NCBI RefSeq assembly: GCF_013359595.1
Contig: NZ_JABFMP010000017.1
Coordinates: forward strand, 23,500 to 87,499
Length of the DNA stretch: 64,000 bases
Reading direction: 5' to 3'
Source of the DNA: Pseudomonas sp. C1C7
Lineage (GTDB): Bacteria > Pseudomonadota > Gammaproteobacteria > Pseudomonadales > Pseudomonadaceae
The notes under the pieces are model-generated. The model saw nothing but the letters and a program-made list of their open reading frames with translations, was not told where the DNA came from and ran no database searches. The translations under genes were made by a program, and so were the position numbers. Shown in pieces: positions 51,710 to 60,165 of the stretch. Position 1 is the stretch's first letter, and each line of letters opens with the position of its first letter.

Positions 51710-52128
51710 TTAGTGTTCCTTCCCTATCAAATTTCATATGGATTGCAGAGTGCAGTGTCAGCCATCGAGCCCGATCTTCTGGATCTGGCACCCTCGGCGA
51801 TAACCGCGACGAGTCGGGTTATAGATACCGAAATCAGGGTTTGGTTCGACCTGACATTTGCTGACTGCACGCTTAACGCAGTGACTACGCGTAAGACCGG
51901 GCAAAACTAGCACAGCGACGGGGAAATATCCGCTTCCGGCTGCCCTTTTGGTCAGCTTTATTGCTCTAAATCGGGAAAAAACAGCATATGCACCGTCGGT
52001 CGCCGCGCAATTGCCCTTCGTGCGGCGCCAAAAGCAGTGGTTGCGGTACACTGGGCGCTTTTTCGGGGAGCTGACCGCTCTCTCCAACAAGCCGCTCACA
52101 CCAGCCGCTTCCACCAGCCGAGAAGCCC
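51710..52128. promoter_or_regulatory. 419-bp divergent intergenic region (HU gene / yejK)
   Basis: Must hold promoters for both divergent nucleoid-protein genes. No clear consensus promoter, RNA gene or repeat was recognised; a tRNA-like TTCGACC around 51846 does not fold into a cloverleaf. Confidence 0.4.
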
Positions 52129-53133
52129 ATGCCGATCCGTCATTGCATCGTCCACCTGATCGACAAAAAACCCGATGGCACCCCCGCGGTTCTCCATGCC
52201 CGCGACTCGGAACTGGCCGAGTCCGCCGCCATCGAGAACATGCTGGCCGACCTCAATGAAAGCTATAACGCCAAACAGGGCAAAGCCTGGGGTCTGTTTC
52301 ATCCGGAGTCCGGCGCCTTTCCATTCAGCGGCTGGCTGAAGGAATACCTCGACGGCGGCCAGGACTTCACCGCGTTCAGTCGCGTGGCGGTGGAGCATCT
52401 GCAAAAGCTGATGGAAGAATCCAACCTCTCGGTGGGTGGCCACGTGTTGTTCGCCCACTACCAGCAAGGCATGACCGACTACCTGGCCATCGCCCTGTTG
52501 CACCACAGCGAAGGCGTGGCGGTGACCGACGAGCTGGACGTGACCCCGTCCCGTCACCTGGACCTGGGTCAGCTGCATCTGGCCGCGCGGATCAACGTCT
52601 CCGAGTGGCAGAACAACAAGCAATCCAAGCAGTACATTTCGTTCATCAAAGGCAAGAACGGCAAGAAGGTCTCGGAGTATTTCCGCGACTTCATCGGTTG
52701 CCAGGAAGGCGTCGATGGTCCGGGTGAAACCCGCACCCTGCTCAAGGCCTTCAGCGACTTCGTCGAAAGTGAAGACCTGCCGGAAGATTCGGCACGGGAA
52801 AAAACCAAGACTCTGGTGGATTACGCCAGCAGCCAGGCCAAGCTCGGCGAACCCATGGGCCTGGAAGAGCTGTCGGAACTGATCGACGAAGAACGCCCGA
52901 AAGCCTTCTACGATCACATCCGCAACAAGGACTACGGCCTGTCGCCGGAAATCCCGGCGGATAAGCGCACCCTGAACCAGTTCCGCCGCTTCACCGGTCG
53001 CGCCGAAGGTTTGTCCATCAGCTTCGAAGCACACCTGTTGGGCTCGAAGATCGAGTACGACGAAGAAGCCGGCACCCTGATCATCAAGGGCCTGCCGACC
53101 TCGCTCACCGACCAGCTCAAGCGCCGCAACTGA
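52129..53133 (+). CDS. yejK: Nucleoid-associated protein YejK (NdpA)
   Basis: 334-aa spermidine-nucleoid-associated protein. Characteristic are [36 protein letters not shown] and [12 protein letters not shown] with [22 protein letters not shown]. Binds DNA and is found in nucleoid preparations; biochemical role unclear. Overlaps the glutaredoxin gene by one base (TGATG). Confidence 0.94.
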   Translation: MPIRHCIVHLIDKKPDGTPAVLHARDSELAESAAIENMLADLNESYNAKQGKAWGLFHPESGAFPFSGWLKEYLDGGQDFTAFSRVAVEHLQKLMEESNLSVGGHVLFAHYQQGMTDYLAIALLHHSEGVAVTDELDVTPSRHLDLGQLHLAARINVSEWQNNKQSKQYISFIKGKNGKKVSEYFRDFIGCQEGVDGPGETRTLLKAFSDFVESEDLPEDSAREKTKTLVDYASSQAKLGEPMGLEELSELIDEERPKAFYDHIRNKDYGLSPEIPADKRTLNQFRRFTGRAEGLSISFEAHLLGSKIEYDEEAGTLIIKGLPTSLTDQLKRRN

Positions 53134-53483
53134 TGCTCGGCAATGTGCTGAAGAAATTCCTGCTGATTCTGCTGGTGGTCGTGGCCTACCAGAACTGGGG
53201 CAAGATCGAGCGCGTGTTCAATCCCTCGCAAGTGGTGTCCGAGCAGACGCAGGCCACGGCCAATGTGGTGTTCTACACCACCGAGTGGTGTGGCTACTGC
53301 AAATTGACCCGGCGCTTTCTCGATCAGAAGGGCATTCCCTACAAGGAATTCGATATCGAGAAAGACGCTGTGGCGCGCAAGGCTTATGAAGCGTTGGGTG
53401 GTGGCGGGATTCCGTTCCTTGATGTGAACGGAACGCTGATTCGCGGGTATGACCCGGATGCGATTCTGGCGGCGCTGAAATAA
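53133..53483 (+). CDS. Membrane-anchored glutaredoxin
   Basis: 116 aa. An N-terminal hydrophobic helix (LKKFLLILLVVVAYQ) is followed by a linker and a glutaredoxin domain with the dithiol motif EWCGYCKLT, the cis-Pro GGGGIPFLDVNG and a C-terminal GYDPDAILAAL. It is probably anchored in the inner membrane; which side the domain faces is unclear, though a cytoplasm-inside start suggests a periplasmic domain. Translationally coupled to yejK. Confidence 0.88.
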   Translation: MLGNVLKKFLLILLVVVAYQNWGKIERVFNPSQVVSEQTQATANVVFYTTEWCGYCKLTRRFLDQKGIPYKEFDIEKDAVARKAYEALGGGGIPFLDVNGTLIRGYDPDAILAALK

Positions 53484-53521
53484 CTGATCAGAAATACACA
53501 AATCTTGTGGCAAGGAGCCTT

Positions 53522-53551
53522 TGTGGCGAGGGAGCTTGCTCCCTCGCCACA
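53522..53551. repeat. Solo REP-like hairpin
   Basis: TGTGGCGAGGGAGC, loop TT, GCTCCCTCGCCACA: a perfect palindrome between convergent genes. Confidence 0.75.
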
Positions 53552-53555
53552 TGTT

Positions 53556-54503
53556 TCAGCAGGGGTTTGAGCAAGCCTCGATACGGAAACCGAATCGCGG
53601 AACGTGCACATGCACCACCCCGCCCCGCTCATCCTCACGACGCACGATCAATTCCTCACTGCCGGCAAACAACAACTCCCCCGCCACCGGATCAACGCCA
53701 TAGTCAGTCGCGGCGATCACCACCTGCTGACCCACCTCGAACCCGTTCGGATCGATGAACAGTTCATCGGGCAAAGCAGCAGGCGTGGATTGCCGTGCAA
53801 TCGTCAGCGCCTCTTGCGAGCTCATCTCACTCGACGCACCATGGCCGAAACCCAAGACCCGCGCCAACCAGGCCGACACCGCCGGATAGTTATCCACAAG
53901 CGGCGCCGTGACCGGCGTGGCCTTGAGGAACCACAGCGGGTGCGCCATGGCGAAGTCGGCAATCGAGGGCTCGCCAAACAGGTAATCACCCTCTTCGCGC
54001 TGCAACTGCTGCTCCAGGCGCGCCATGATCGTTGGCCACTGATGCCGCGCTTGCTCGGCGGTCAACCGGGTAGCGCTGCCACCGCTGAACAACTTGGCGC
54101 GATCGGCCAGAAACGCGTTGATCGCCTCCTGCGGCAAGTGGCCGAAACGCACGGCGACCGACTCCGGCTGGAACACCAGACTGACAGCGTGCTGAAACAC
54201 CACGGAATCGGCCCAGGCGGCAAAGCTCGCGGCGATCATTTCCTGACCTTCCGGGAAGAACGCGGGCAAGGTTTTTTCCCGATCCAGACGACGGGCGATC
54301 AACGCCGTATCGCAATAGATATCCGCGCCGATCTGCAGTACCGGCGTCTTGCGGTAGCCACCGGTCAGCGCAGTGAGATCGGGTTTTGGCATCACTGGCG
54401 AGATTTTCACCGAGCGCCAGGACAGTCCTTTGAAGCCCAACAATAATCGGGCCTTTTCGGCAAAGGGGGACGTCGGGTAGTGATGCAGGATCAACTCGGA
54501 CAT
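53556..54503 (-). CDS. Glutathione S-transferase-like protein with extra C-terminal domain
   Basis: 315 aa. N-terminal thioredoxin-like GST domain (LILHHYPTSPFAEKARLLLGFKG; KTPVLQIGADIYCDT) and helical GST C-domain to about residue 220, followed by a ~85-residue beta-rich extension (QVVIAATDYGVDPVAGELLFAGSEELIVRRED) not part of classical GSTs. No catalytic Cys is evident at the TSPF position; Ser or Tyr would be the thiol-activating residue. The start at 54503 gives MSELILHHYP. Substrate unknown. Confidence 0.82.
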   Translation of the reverse strand: MSELILHHYPTSPFAEKARLLLGFKGLSWRSVKISPVMPKPDLTALTGGYRKTPVLQIGADIYCDTALIARRLDREKTLPAFFPEGQEMIAASFAAWADSVVFQHAVSLVFQPESVAVRFGHLPQEAINAFLADRAKLFSGGSATRLTAEQARHQWPTIMARLEQQLQREEGDYLFGEPSIADFAMAHPLWFLKATPVTAPLVDNYPAVSAWLARVLGFGHGASSEMSSQEALTIARQSTPAALPDELFIDPNGFEVGQQVVIAATDYGVDPVAGELLFAGSEELIVRREDERGGVVHVHVPRFGFRIEACSNPC

Positions 54504-54590
54504 GTTCGGCTCCGCCGCACAGAAAGAAACCCGCAGCTTAGCGCGCAATCGGTCTACAAAATACAGATCCGCCTGATGGTAGCCAATCAC

Positions 54591-54902
54591 TCAGGTTGAT
54601 AAGTCGGCCGTCGCACTGGCCACCAGGCATTCCTTGGCGCTCTTCTTGAGCTTTTTGATCAACCGCTCCTGACGCAGCGCTTCGCTTTTGTCGCGGCAGG
54701 CTTCGGTATAGACCAGCGCCATGGCCGGGCTTGAGAGAAAGAAACGCGCGCCTTTGCCACTTTGGTGTTTGGCGAATCGACGCACGGGATCGTCGCTGAT
54801 CCCGCAGTAGAGTGAGCCATTGGCCGCGCGCACGAGGTAGACGAACCAGGGTTTGCTCACTGCGGGTTTGGCGTCGGCGGGATTTTCGTTGTCGGTGCTC
54901 AC
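54591..54902 (-). CDS. GIY-YIG nuclease-superfamily protein (YhbQ/UPF0213 type)
   Basis: 103 aa. The single GIY-YIG domain begins [36 protein letters not shown]; the second motif residue is C (YCGI) as in YhbQ-like proteins, and the catalytic Arg (VRRF) is present. YhbQ-type proteins are implicated in DNA repair or quality control, with weak nuclease activity. Start MSTDNENP is preceded by a variable region. Confidence 0.85.
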   Translation of the reverse strand: MSTDNENPADAKPAVSKPWFVYLVRAANGSLYCGISDDPVRRFAKHQSGKGARFFLSSPAMALVYTEACRDKSEALRQERLIKKLKKSAKECLVASATADLST

Positions 54903-54942
54903 GTAACGATCAAAGCTTGCAAGGAAACAAGCGGCGATCTTA

Positions 54943-55413
54943 TCAGCGACCGGCCTGAAATGCCTTCAGCCCCTTCAAGGCCTGCGCCCGAACGGCGTTT
55001 TGCACCACAGGTGTCCAGCCCAGCAGCAAACCCTTGAATCCCAAGGCCTGGCGCGACCATTTCCACAGATCGAAGCTGTCGTGGTGTTCGCAAATCCTGC
55101 CATCGCGAAACACAAAGCGCGCCTGAATGTCGTTGACCACCGTGTTACCGGTCTGGCTGAACAGGTAAGTCGCGACCCAATGCGCACTACCACTGCGTTC
55201 ATCGCAGCGCACGTTGTCGAACGTAAGGGAAAAATCCCTGGCCCGGGTAGTGAGCATGCGCCACATGTCGCCAGCATCACGCCCGCGCAGTTCGCCGAAC
55301 GCCGGATCACTGAACACCACATCTTCGGTGTAGCAGGCGCTCATGGCTTCGGCATCCAGCCGCTGGAAGGCCTGGTAGAACCGGGTGATCAATTGGTTGT
55401 GGGCATCACTCAT
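54943..55413 (-). CDS. Nuclear transport factor 2-like (SnoaL) protein
   Basis: 156-aa cone-fold protein: [39 protein letters not shown], then MWRMLT and a C-terminal [25 protein letters not shown]. Members of this family include ketosteroid isomerases and ligand-binding proteins, but no substrate can be named. ATG 55413 (MSDAHNQ) or 55419 could be the start. Confidence 0.82.
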   Translation of the reverse strand: MSDAHNQLITRFYQAFQRLDAEAMSACYTEDVVFSDPAFGELRGRDAGDMWRMLTTRARDFSLTFDNVRCDERSGSAHWVATYLFSQTGNTVVNDIQARFVFRDGRICEHHDSFDLWKWSRQALGFKGLLLGWTPVVQNAVRAQALKGLKAFQAGR

Positions 55414-55528
55414 GGACAAGCTTCCTGTGGTAGCAAAATGGCTTCATACGATGGCCTGCACGATAGTCCACAAATGCACGGGAAACTACCGGCCCTTGGG
55501 GTGCAAATACCCTGATATTCGCTGAACC

Positions 55529-56161
55529 CTAATGAACCATCCCGTTATCTCGGGCATAAGCGAACAGAGCCACATCGGTGGAGATACCCAGTCTTTGCAT
55601 GGCCATGGTTTTCTGTTTACTGATCGTCGACACGCTGCGTTTGAAATAGCCGGCGATTTCACTGACGGTCATGCCGCTGGCAAGCATTCTCACCACTTCC
55701 AGCTCCTTGGCCGACAGCGCCGGGGAAGTCGTCCGGGCATCGACACGTGCCTGATCCAGCGCTGCACGCAAAGATTCGCTGATAAAAGGCCGTCCTTCGG
55801 CCACCGACCTGATCGCCATGGGCAAATCCCTGGCCGATGCACCTTTGGCAATGATCGCCATGACCCCTTGAGCCAACGCCGCCCGCAGCGTTGTGACGTG
55901 GGCGTGCATCGTCACCAGAATGACGGGTAAGTGCGGATAACCGCGCCGCACTTTGCCGAGCATCTTCAAGCCGTCGGATTGCAGGTTGCCCGGCATGGAA
56001 AAGTCGGTGATCAACAAGTCGCACGGTGTGGTGGAGAGCAGCTTCAACAGGCTGTCGGGGCCCTCGGCCTCCCCAACGATCACGCAGTTACCGCCCAGAT
56101 TGATGAGCATTCTCAAGCCGATAAGAACGACAGGATGGTCGTCAGCGATGATTACGCGCAT
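55529..56161 (-). CDS. RcsB-like LuxR-family response regulator
   Basis: 210 aa. Receiver domain: D7/D8 pocket and phosphoacceptor D53 in LLITDFSMPG, close to RcsB (VIIADDHPVVLIGLRMLI; LITD.SMPG; the AKGA-type Lys). C-terminal helix-turn-helix LSAKELEVVRMLASGMTVSEIAGYFKRSVSTISKQKTMAMQRLG. Divergent from the DUF1120 fimbrial genes, hence a plausible local regulator of them. No kinase gene is adjacent. Confidence 0.9.
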   Translation of the reverse strand: MRVIIADDHPVVLIGLRMLINLGGNCVIVGEAEGPDSLLKLLSTTPCDLLITDFSMPGNLQSDGLKMLGKVRRGYPHLPVILVTMHAHVTTLRAALAQGVMAIIAKGASARDLPMAIRSVAEGRPFISESLRAALDQARVDARTTSPALSAKELEVVRMLASGMTVSEIAGYFKRSVSTISKQKTMAMQRLGISTDVALFAYARDNGMVH

Positions 56162-56517
56162 TGTCGGATTAATCCTGTTTGGTGAGTGGAATGCGCGGAA
56201 AATAACGCCATCCTCTTGCCATCACAATGCCCAATTCTAAAGTGCAAAACCGCTCTGCACCGTGCTTTCGGGGAGTTGGCATTTCTCCTATAGAACAAAC
56301 AGAAGCGCCCTACACATAAGAACTACACAAGCCACGCAGAAGTACTACAGACATGATGAAGAAAGCGGTCGATTCGCATTCGAAGCGCTCTTTCATACAC
56401 GACACCTTCCGTTTTCGTATTAGTTGCATTTCATCCCGCTACCTCGATGGATAGATTGCGCCCTTCCTCACTCGGGATTCATCCCGACAATCATTAATCG
56501 AAGAAGCAGGATCTATC
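56162..56517. promoter_or_regulatory. Fimbrial regulatory region with two pairs of 22-bp-phased hexamers
   Basis: Shared upstream region of the RcsB-like gene and the pilin operon. CCTATA (56287-56292) and CCTACA (56309-56314) are 22 bp apart; ACTACA (56322-56327) and ACTACA (56344-56349) are again 22 bp apart. The pattern fits binding of dimers of a NarL/BvgA-type regulator on one DNA face. The DNA is more AT-rich than the core genome. Confidence 0.5.
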
Positions 56518-57147
56518 ATGAACAGCCGTTTACCCCTCATGAGCGCCATTTTGCTCATGGCCGGAACATCGTCGGCGATGGCCGCATCCAGTACTGACCT
56601 GACCGTGACCGGCACGATTACGCCAGCGGCCTGCACACCAAGTCTCTCCAATGGCGGTGTCATCGATTACGGGAAGGTTTCCGCCAAAGATCTCAACCCC
56701 ACAAAGCCAACCTTCCTTGGCCGCGTAGCTTTGCAACTTAAAGTTGACTGCGATGCCGCCACTACGTTTGCGCTCAACCTTGCGGATAACCGACCGAACA
56801 CAGCCTCTTCCTTGGGCTGGTACGGTTTGGGCTTGATCAATACCAACCAGAAGCTCGGGTACTTCGACTTGGGGTATACGGACGCCAACACCGAAATCGG
56901 TCCCAAATCAGTGCTTGGCTCGTATGACGGGGGAAAAACATGGAGTAACTACGAAGACACTGGATTTCCCACGGGCGAGTGGGCGGCCTTCGGCGACCGG
57001 TCTTCAGGAGCCTGGTTGCCGGCACCGATCCAGAACCTGACCGTCAATATGCACATAGGCACGAATATCGCTCCCGCTAACGGCCTCACATTAACGAATC
57101 AAGTGCGTATGGACGGTTCCGCGACCCTCGAGGTCAAGTACCTGTAG
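56518..57147 (+). CDS. DUF1120 pilin-like fimbrial subunit, copy 1
   Basis: 209 aa. Signal peptide (cleaved after ...GTSSAMA) and a mature N-terminus ASSTDLTVTGTITPAAC with alternating hydrophobics, which looks like a pilin donor strand. A Cys pair (C39, C78) is spaced as in pilins, and the protein ends VKYL with the penultimate-aromatic signal recognised by PapD-type chaperones. Belongs to DUF1120, found in the Yhc-type chaperone-usher loci of enterobacteria. A hairpin directly follows the stop. Confidence 0.85.
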   Translation: MNSRLPLMSAILLMAGTSSAMAASSTDLTVTGTITPAACTPSLSNGGVIDYGKVSAKDLNPTKPTFLGRVALQLKVDCDAATTFALNLADNRPNTASSLGWYGLGLINTNQKLGYFDLGYTDANTEIGPKSVLGSYDGGKTWSNYEDTGFPTGEWAAFGDRSSGAWLPAPIQNLTVNMHIGTNIAPANGLTLTNQVRMDGSATLEVKYL

Positions 57148-57170
57148 TCCTGTGTAGCCATACACCGGAC
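57147..57170 (+). other. Hairpin after first pilin gene
   Basis: GTCCTGTGTA and TACACCGGAC (9 of 10 pairs) flank GCCA, starting at the last base of the stop codon. No T run; likely an mRNA stabiliser or attenuator. Confidence 0.5.
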
Positions 57171-57204
57171 ACGCATCACTCACTGAATCAAAGGACGCCC
57201 CATC

Positions 57205-57828
57205 ATGGAAAGATGTTCCGCCGTTTTATTAGCTTCTTCGCTGATCGCCTGCGCGCCAATGTCATTCGCCGCCAGCAGCACCGACTTGAGCGTCACCGGA
57301 ATCATCACCCCCAGCGCCTGCGCCCCAACGTTGTCGAACGGTGGCATCGTCGATCACGGCAAATTGACGGCCAAGGATCTCGATCATCAGCTGCCAACCC
57401 GACTGCCCGCCGGTGAGATGCAATTGGAGGTTCATTGTGAGGCTGCCACTTTTTTCACCCTGACCACGTTGGATAACCGCGCCGGAACCTCGGCCATCAA
57501 ACCGGAGTACCACGGTCTGGGGGTGGTCAACGATGACCAGAACCTGGGCAGTGTGGCCTTCGGGGTATTCGAACCGCAGGCTGACGGCAATTCGGTGCTG
57601 ACCATCATGTCCCGCGACGGCGGCGTCAGTTGGGCGCCGTCTTCCTATCTGGGGCATGCCGGGTTGACGTCGTTCGCCGCTCCCGGCGATCCACACACCC
57701 CCATCGCCATCAAGGACCTGAACGCCCGGATGCGTGCCTTCACCATCATTGCACCGGCCAGCGATCTGACCCTGCTCGATGAACTGCCCATCGATGGCCA
57801 CGCCACGATGCAGCTCAAGTATTTGTGA
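57205..57828 (+). CDS. DUF1120 pilin-like fimbrial subunit, copy 2
   Basis: 207 aa. Signal peptide (cleaved near ...MSFAA), then SSTDLSVTGIITPSAC, the second Cys in LEVHCEAATFFTL and the conserved DNRAGTS...YHGLGVVNDDQNLG block; ends LKYL. It is the most divergent of the four upstream copies in its middle part. Joined to copy 3 by a 37-bp gap without hairpin, so the two are likely co-translated. Confidence 0.85.
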   Translation: MERCSAVLLASSLIACAPMSFAASSTDLSVTGIITPSACAPTLSNGGIVDHGKLTAKDLDHQLPTRLPAGEMQLEVHCEAATFFTLTTLDNRAGTSAIKPEYHGLGVVNDDQNLGSVAFGVFEPQADGNSVLTIMSRDGGVSWAPSSYLGHAGLTSFAAPGDPHTPIAIKDLNARMRAFTIIAPASDLTLLDELPIDGHATMQLKYL

Positions 57829-57865
57829 CGCCATTTTTTAAACGGATTTATTCAGGAGTTACACG

Positions 57866-58489
57866 ATGAACAAAAAACTCAATGCCCTCTTCGCTGCCCT
57901 GTTGCTGACTGGCGGTGCCAGCGCTTTCGCCGCCTCCAGTGTCGACCTGACCGTGACCGGGACGATCACGCCGAGTGCCTGTGAGCCGACCCTGTCTCAG
58001 GGTGGGTTGGTGGATTACGGCAAGATTTCCGCCAGGGATCTTAATGTTGACCAGCCAACAGCGCTGGCTCAGCAAACGGTGCAGCTCACGATCACCTGTG
58101 ACGCCGCGACCCTGGCCGCAGTTGAGAGCAAGGACAACCGAGCAGGTTCGGCTGCCCAGACCGACCCGGCGAATTTCGGTCTCGGGTTGATCAACGGTAA
58201 CGAAAAACTGGGCCACATGAACCTGACACTGGCCAATCCGGTCGCCGATGGCGCATCGCTCAGAAACATCGTTTCCACAGACAACGGTTCGACCTGGCAG
58301 CCAGGAAGCAGTCTGGCGACCGACAACATTATTTCGGTGGCCGACTCCAGCAACGTGACCCCAATCCCTTTCCAGACATTGACTTCCGACCTTCGTATCG
58401 ACCCAGTCATCGCCCCCGCCAACCAACTGACCCTGACCAATGAAGCCAATATGGACGGCTCGCTCACCCTGACCGTGCGTTACCTGTAA
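57866..58489 (+). CDS. DUF1120 pilin-like fimbrial subunit, copy 3
   Basis: 207 aa. Signal peptide (MNKKLNALFAALLLTGGASAFA), mature ASSVDLTVTGTITPSAC, second Cys in LTITCDAATLAAV and the end TVRYL. The Lys-rich n-region and Ala-rich mature protein make it the best candidate for the major shaft subunit. A 9-bp hairpin follows in the gap before copy 4. Confidence 0.85.
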   Translation: MNKKLNALFAALLLTGGASAFAASSVDLTVTGTITPSACEPTLSQGGLVDYGKISARDLNVDQPTALAQQTVQLTITCDAATLAAVESKDNRAGSAAQTDPANFGLGLINGNEKLGHMNLTLANPVADGASLRNIVSTDNGSTWQPGSSLATDNIISVADSSNVTPIPFQTLTSDLRIDPVIAPANQLTLTNEANMDGSLTLTVRYL

Positions 58490-58505
58490 TTCATCGATGA
58501 ACTAA

Positions 58506-58545
58506 AGCGCGGCGCAGCTTGCGCACACCGTAACTTCGCCGCGCT
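58506..58545 (+). other. Hairpin after third pilin gene
   Basis: AGCGCGGCG (58506-58514) and CGCCGCGCT (58537-58545), perfect 9-bp arms with a 22-base loop that itself contains GCGCA. In the 168-bp gap before copy 4; it may separate major from minor subunit expression. Confidence 0.5.
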
Positions 58546-58657
58546 CCAGAACGTGCCGAACCCACCGATTACAACACATGCGGCAAGGCGCCCCGCAACG
58601 ACGGGAACCCTGCGCCGCCCCCTGCTGGACACGCGCTGACAAGGACTTCAGACCGAT

Positions 58658-59287
58658 ATGACGAAAGCGATTCCACACTCCCTCGCCCTGCTCTGCCTGC
58701 TCGGCGTGAGCCAAACGACCCTGGCCGCCTCCAACGTCGAGCTGAATGTCCAGGGCCGCATAACGCCCCATGCCTGTGACGTGCTTTTGTCGGATGGCGG
58801 ACTGGTGGACCACGGCAAGGTGCCAGCCCGCAGCCTCAATCAACACGAGTTGACCCCGCTGCCTGGACGACAACTGGACCTGAGCGTGAACTGCGACGAA
58901 GCGCTGCTGTTTGTGTTGATGGGGGTGGACAGTCGGCCGGACTCTTCGCTGGGGCCAGGGTTTTACTACGGGCTTGGCTGGAACGTTAATGCCCCTACCG
59001 AGCGTCTGGGCAACGTGAGCCTGGCCATACGCAACGCGGTGGCCGATGGCGAACCGGCACTGGTTTTGGCTTCGAGCAATCAAGGCCTGACCTGGTTTCC
59101 GGAAAACAACGCCTACCCGGACACCTATATGGGCTTCGCCAAGCCCGGAACACTGGTACCTGAACCCCATCGCCTGGTGACCGCCTGGCTGCACATCAAC
59201 ACCTCGATCAATGCCGCTGCCTTCCTGACCCTGAATCAGGAAGTGCCGCTGGACGGCGAGATCGTGCTCGACCTGAGGTATCTGTAG
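58658..59287 (+). CDS. DUF1120 pilin-like fimbrial subunit, copy 4
   Basis: 209 aa. Signal peptide (LALLCLLGVSQTTLA), mature ASNVELNVQGRITPHAC, second Cys in LSVNCDEALLFVL, GVDSRPDSSLGPGFYYGLG and the end LDLRYL. More divergent N-terminus than copies 1 and 3, suggesting a specialised (adaptor or minor) subunit. The stop is 2 nt from the chaperone start. Confidence 0.83.
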   Translation: MTKAIPHSLALLCLLGVSQTTLAASNVELNVQGRITPHACDVLLSDGGLVDHGKVPARSLNQHELTPLPGRQLDLSVNCDEALLFVLMGVDSRPDSSLGPGFYYGLGWNVNAPTERLGNVSLAIRNAVADGEPALVLASSNQGLTWFPENNAYPDTYMGFAKPGTLVPEPHRLVTAWLHINTSINAAAFLTLNQEVPLDGEIVLDLRYL

Positions 59288-59289
59288 CC

Positions 59290-60042
59290 ATGTCGACGAT
59301 CACGGTTTCTTCTTTTATACGGGCTTTAATCATGAACTTTTCCAACGGCGCTCGACGCCTCAAATGCTGTCTGGGCACGCTGCTCCTGCTTGTATGCGGC
59401 CACGCGCTTGCCGACGGCATGGTGCCGGACACCTCGGTGGTCATCGTCAACGAAGCGGACGGCGAGGCCTCGGTGTCGGTGACCAACACCGACGCGAGTC
59501 TGGCCTTGTTGCACGTCACCCTCGAAGACATTCCCGAAGACACCGAACCGCTGCTGTTTGTCACACCGCCCCTGGCCCGTGTCGAGACCGGCAAAAGCCA
59601 ACTGGTACGCTTCATCCTGCAAACGTCCACGCCCTTGACCACGCAGCGCTTGAAGCGCGTGATTTTCGAAGGCATGCCCCAGGACCGCGTAGCGGCGCAG
59701 GCAGGCCATGCGCGAGTGGGGGTGACGGTACGCCAGAACCTGCCGGTGATCCTGCATCCCAAGGGCCTGCCGCCCAATCGCACGCCCTGGACGGGGCTGG
59801 ACTGGAGCTTGAAAAACGACCAGTTGAGCGTGCACAACCCTTCGCCGTATGTCGTGCGCCTGGCTCAGGAACTTTCACTGCTGCCGGGTAATGGCGCGGC
59901 CCTGTTGCCACGCACCTACGTACTGCCGGGGGAAACCCTGACCGTGCCCGCCGGCGGGGCGGCCGCCACCCAGGTACGGATTCAACCGGCCACGGTCTAC
60001 GGCTTCGCGGTACCGCCTTACGAGGCACCGATCAAATCCTGA
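59290..60042 (+). CDS. Periplasmic fimbrial chaperone (PapD family)
   Basis: 250 aa. Signal peptide (LKCCLGTLLLLVCGHALA) then the first Ig-like domain with strand DTSVVIVNEADGEASVSVTNTDAS and the LLFVTPPLARVETGKSQLVRFIL block. The chaperone Arg/Lys pair that anchors subunit C-termini appears as K (TGKSQLVR). The start could be 59290 or 59332; the first is adjacent to copy 4, the second gives a shorter n-region. Caps DUF1120 subunits and delivers them to the usher. Confidence 0.87.
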   Translation: MSTITVSSFIRALIMNFSNGARRLKCCLGTLLLLVCGHALADGMVPDTSVVIVNEADGEASVSVTNTDASLALLHVTLEDIPEDTEPLLFVTPPLARVETGKSQLVRFILQTSTPLTTQRLKRVIFEGMPQDRVAAQAGHARVGVTVRQNLPVILHPKGLPPNRTPWTGLDWSLKNDQLSVHNPSPYVVRLAQELSLLPGNGAALLPRTYVLPGETLTVPAGGAAATQVRIQPATVYGFAVPPYEAPIKS

Positions 60043-60165
60043 ACCCACCCACGACAGCGCCATGAAGGAACGCAGAGCGCCCAAGTTTTCAGGCAACGGC
60101 CTTTGAGCCGTTGCCCCGGACGTGACTGAGCCACAACGAATCCGCCAGCACGTCGCCCTGACCAA

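Noticed and set aside
51760..51910. tRNA-like stretch with TTCGACC between the HU gene and yejK
   Set aside because: No acceptor or anticodon stem can be paired around it.
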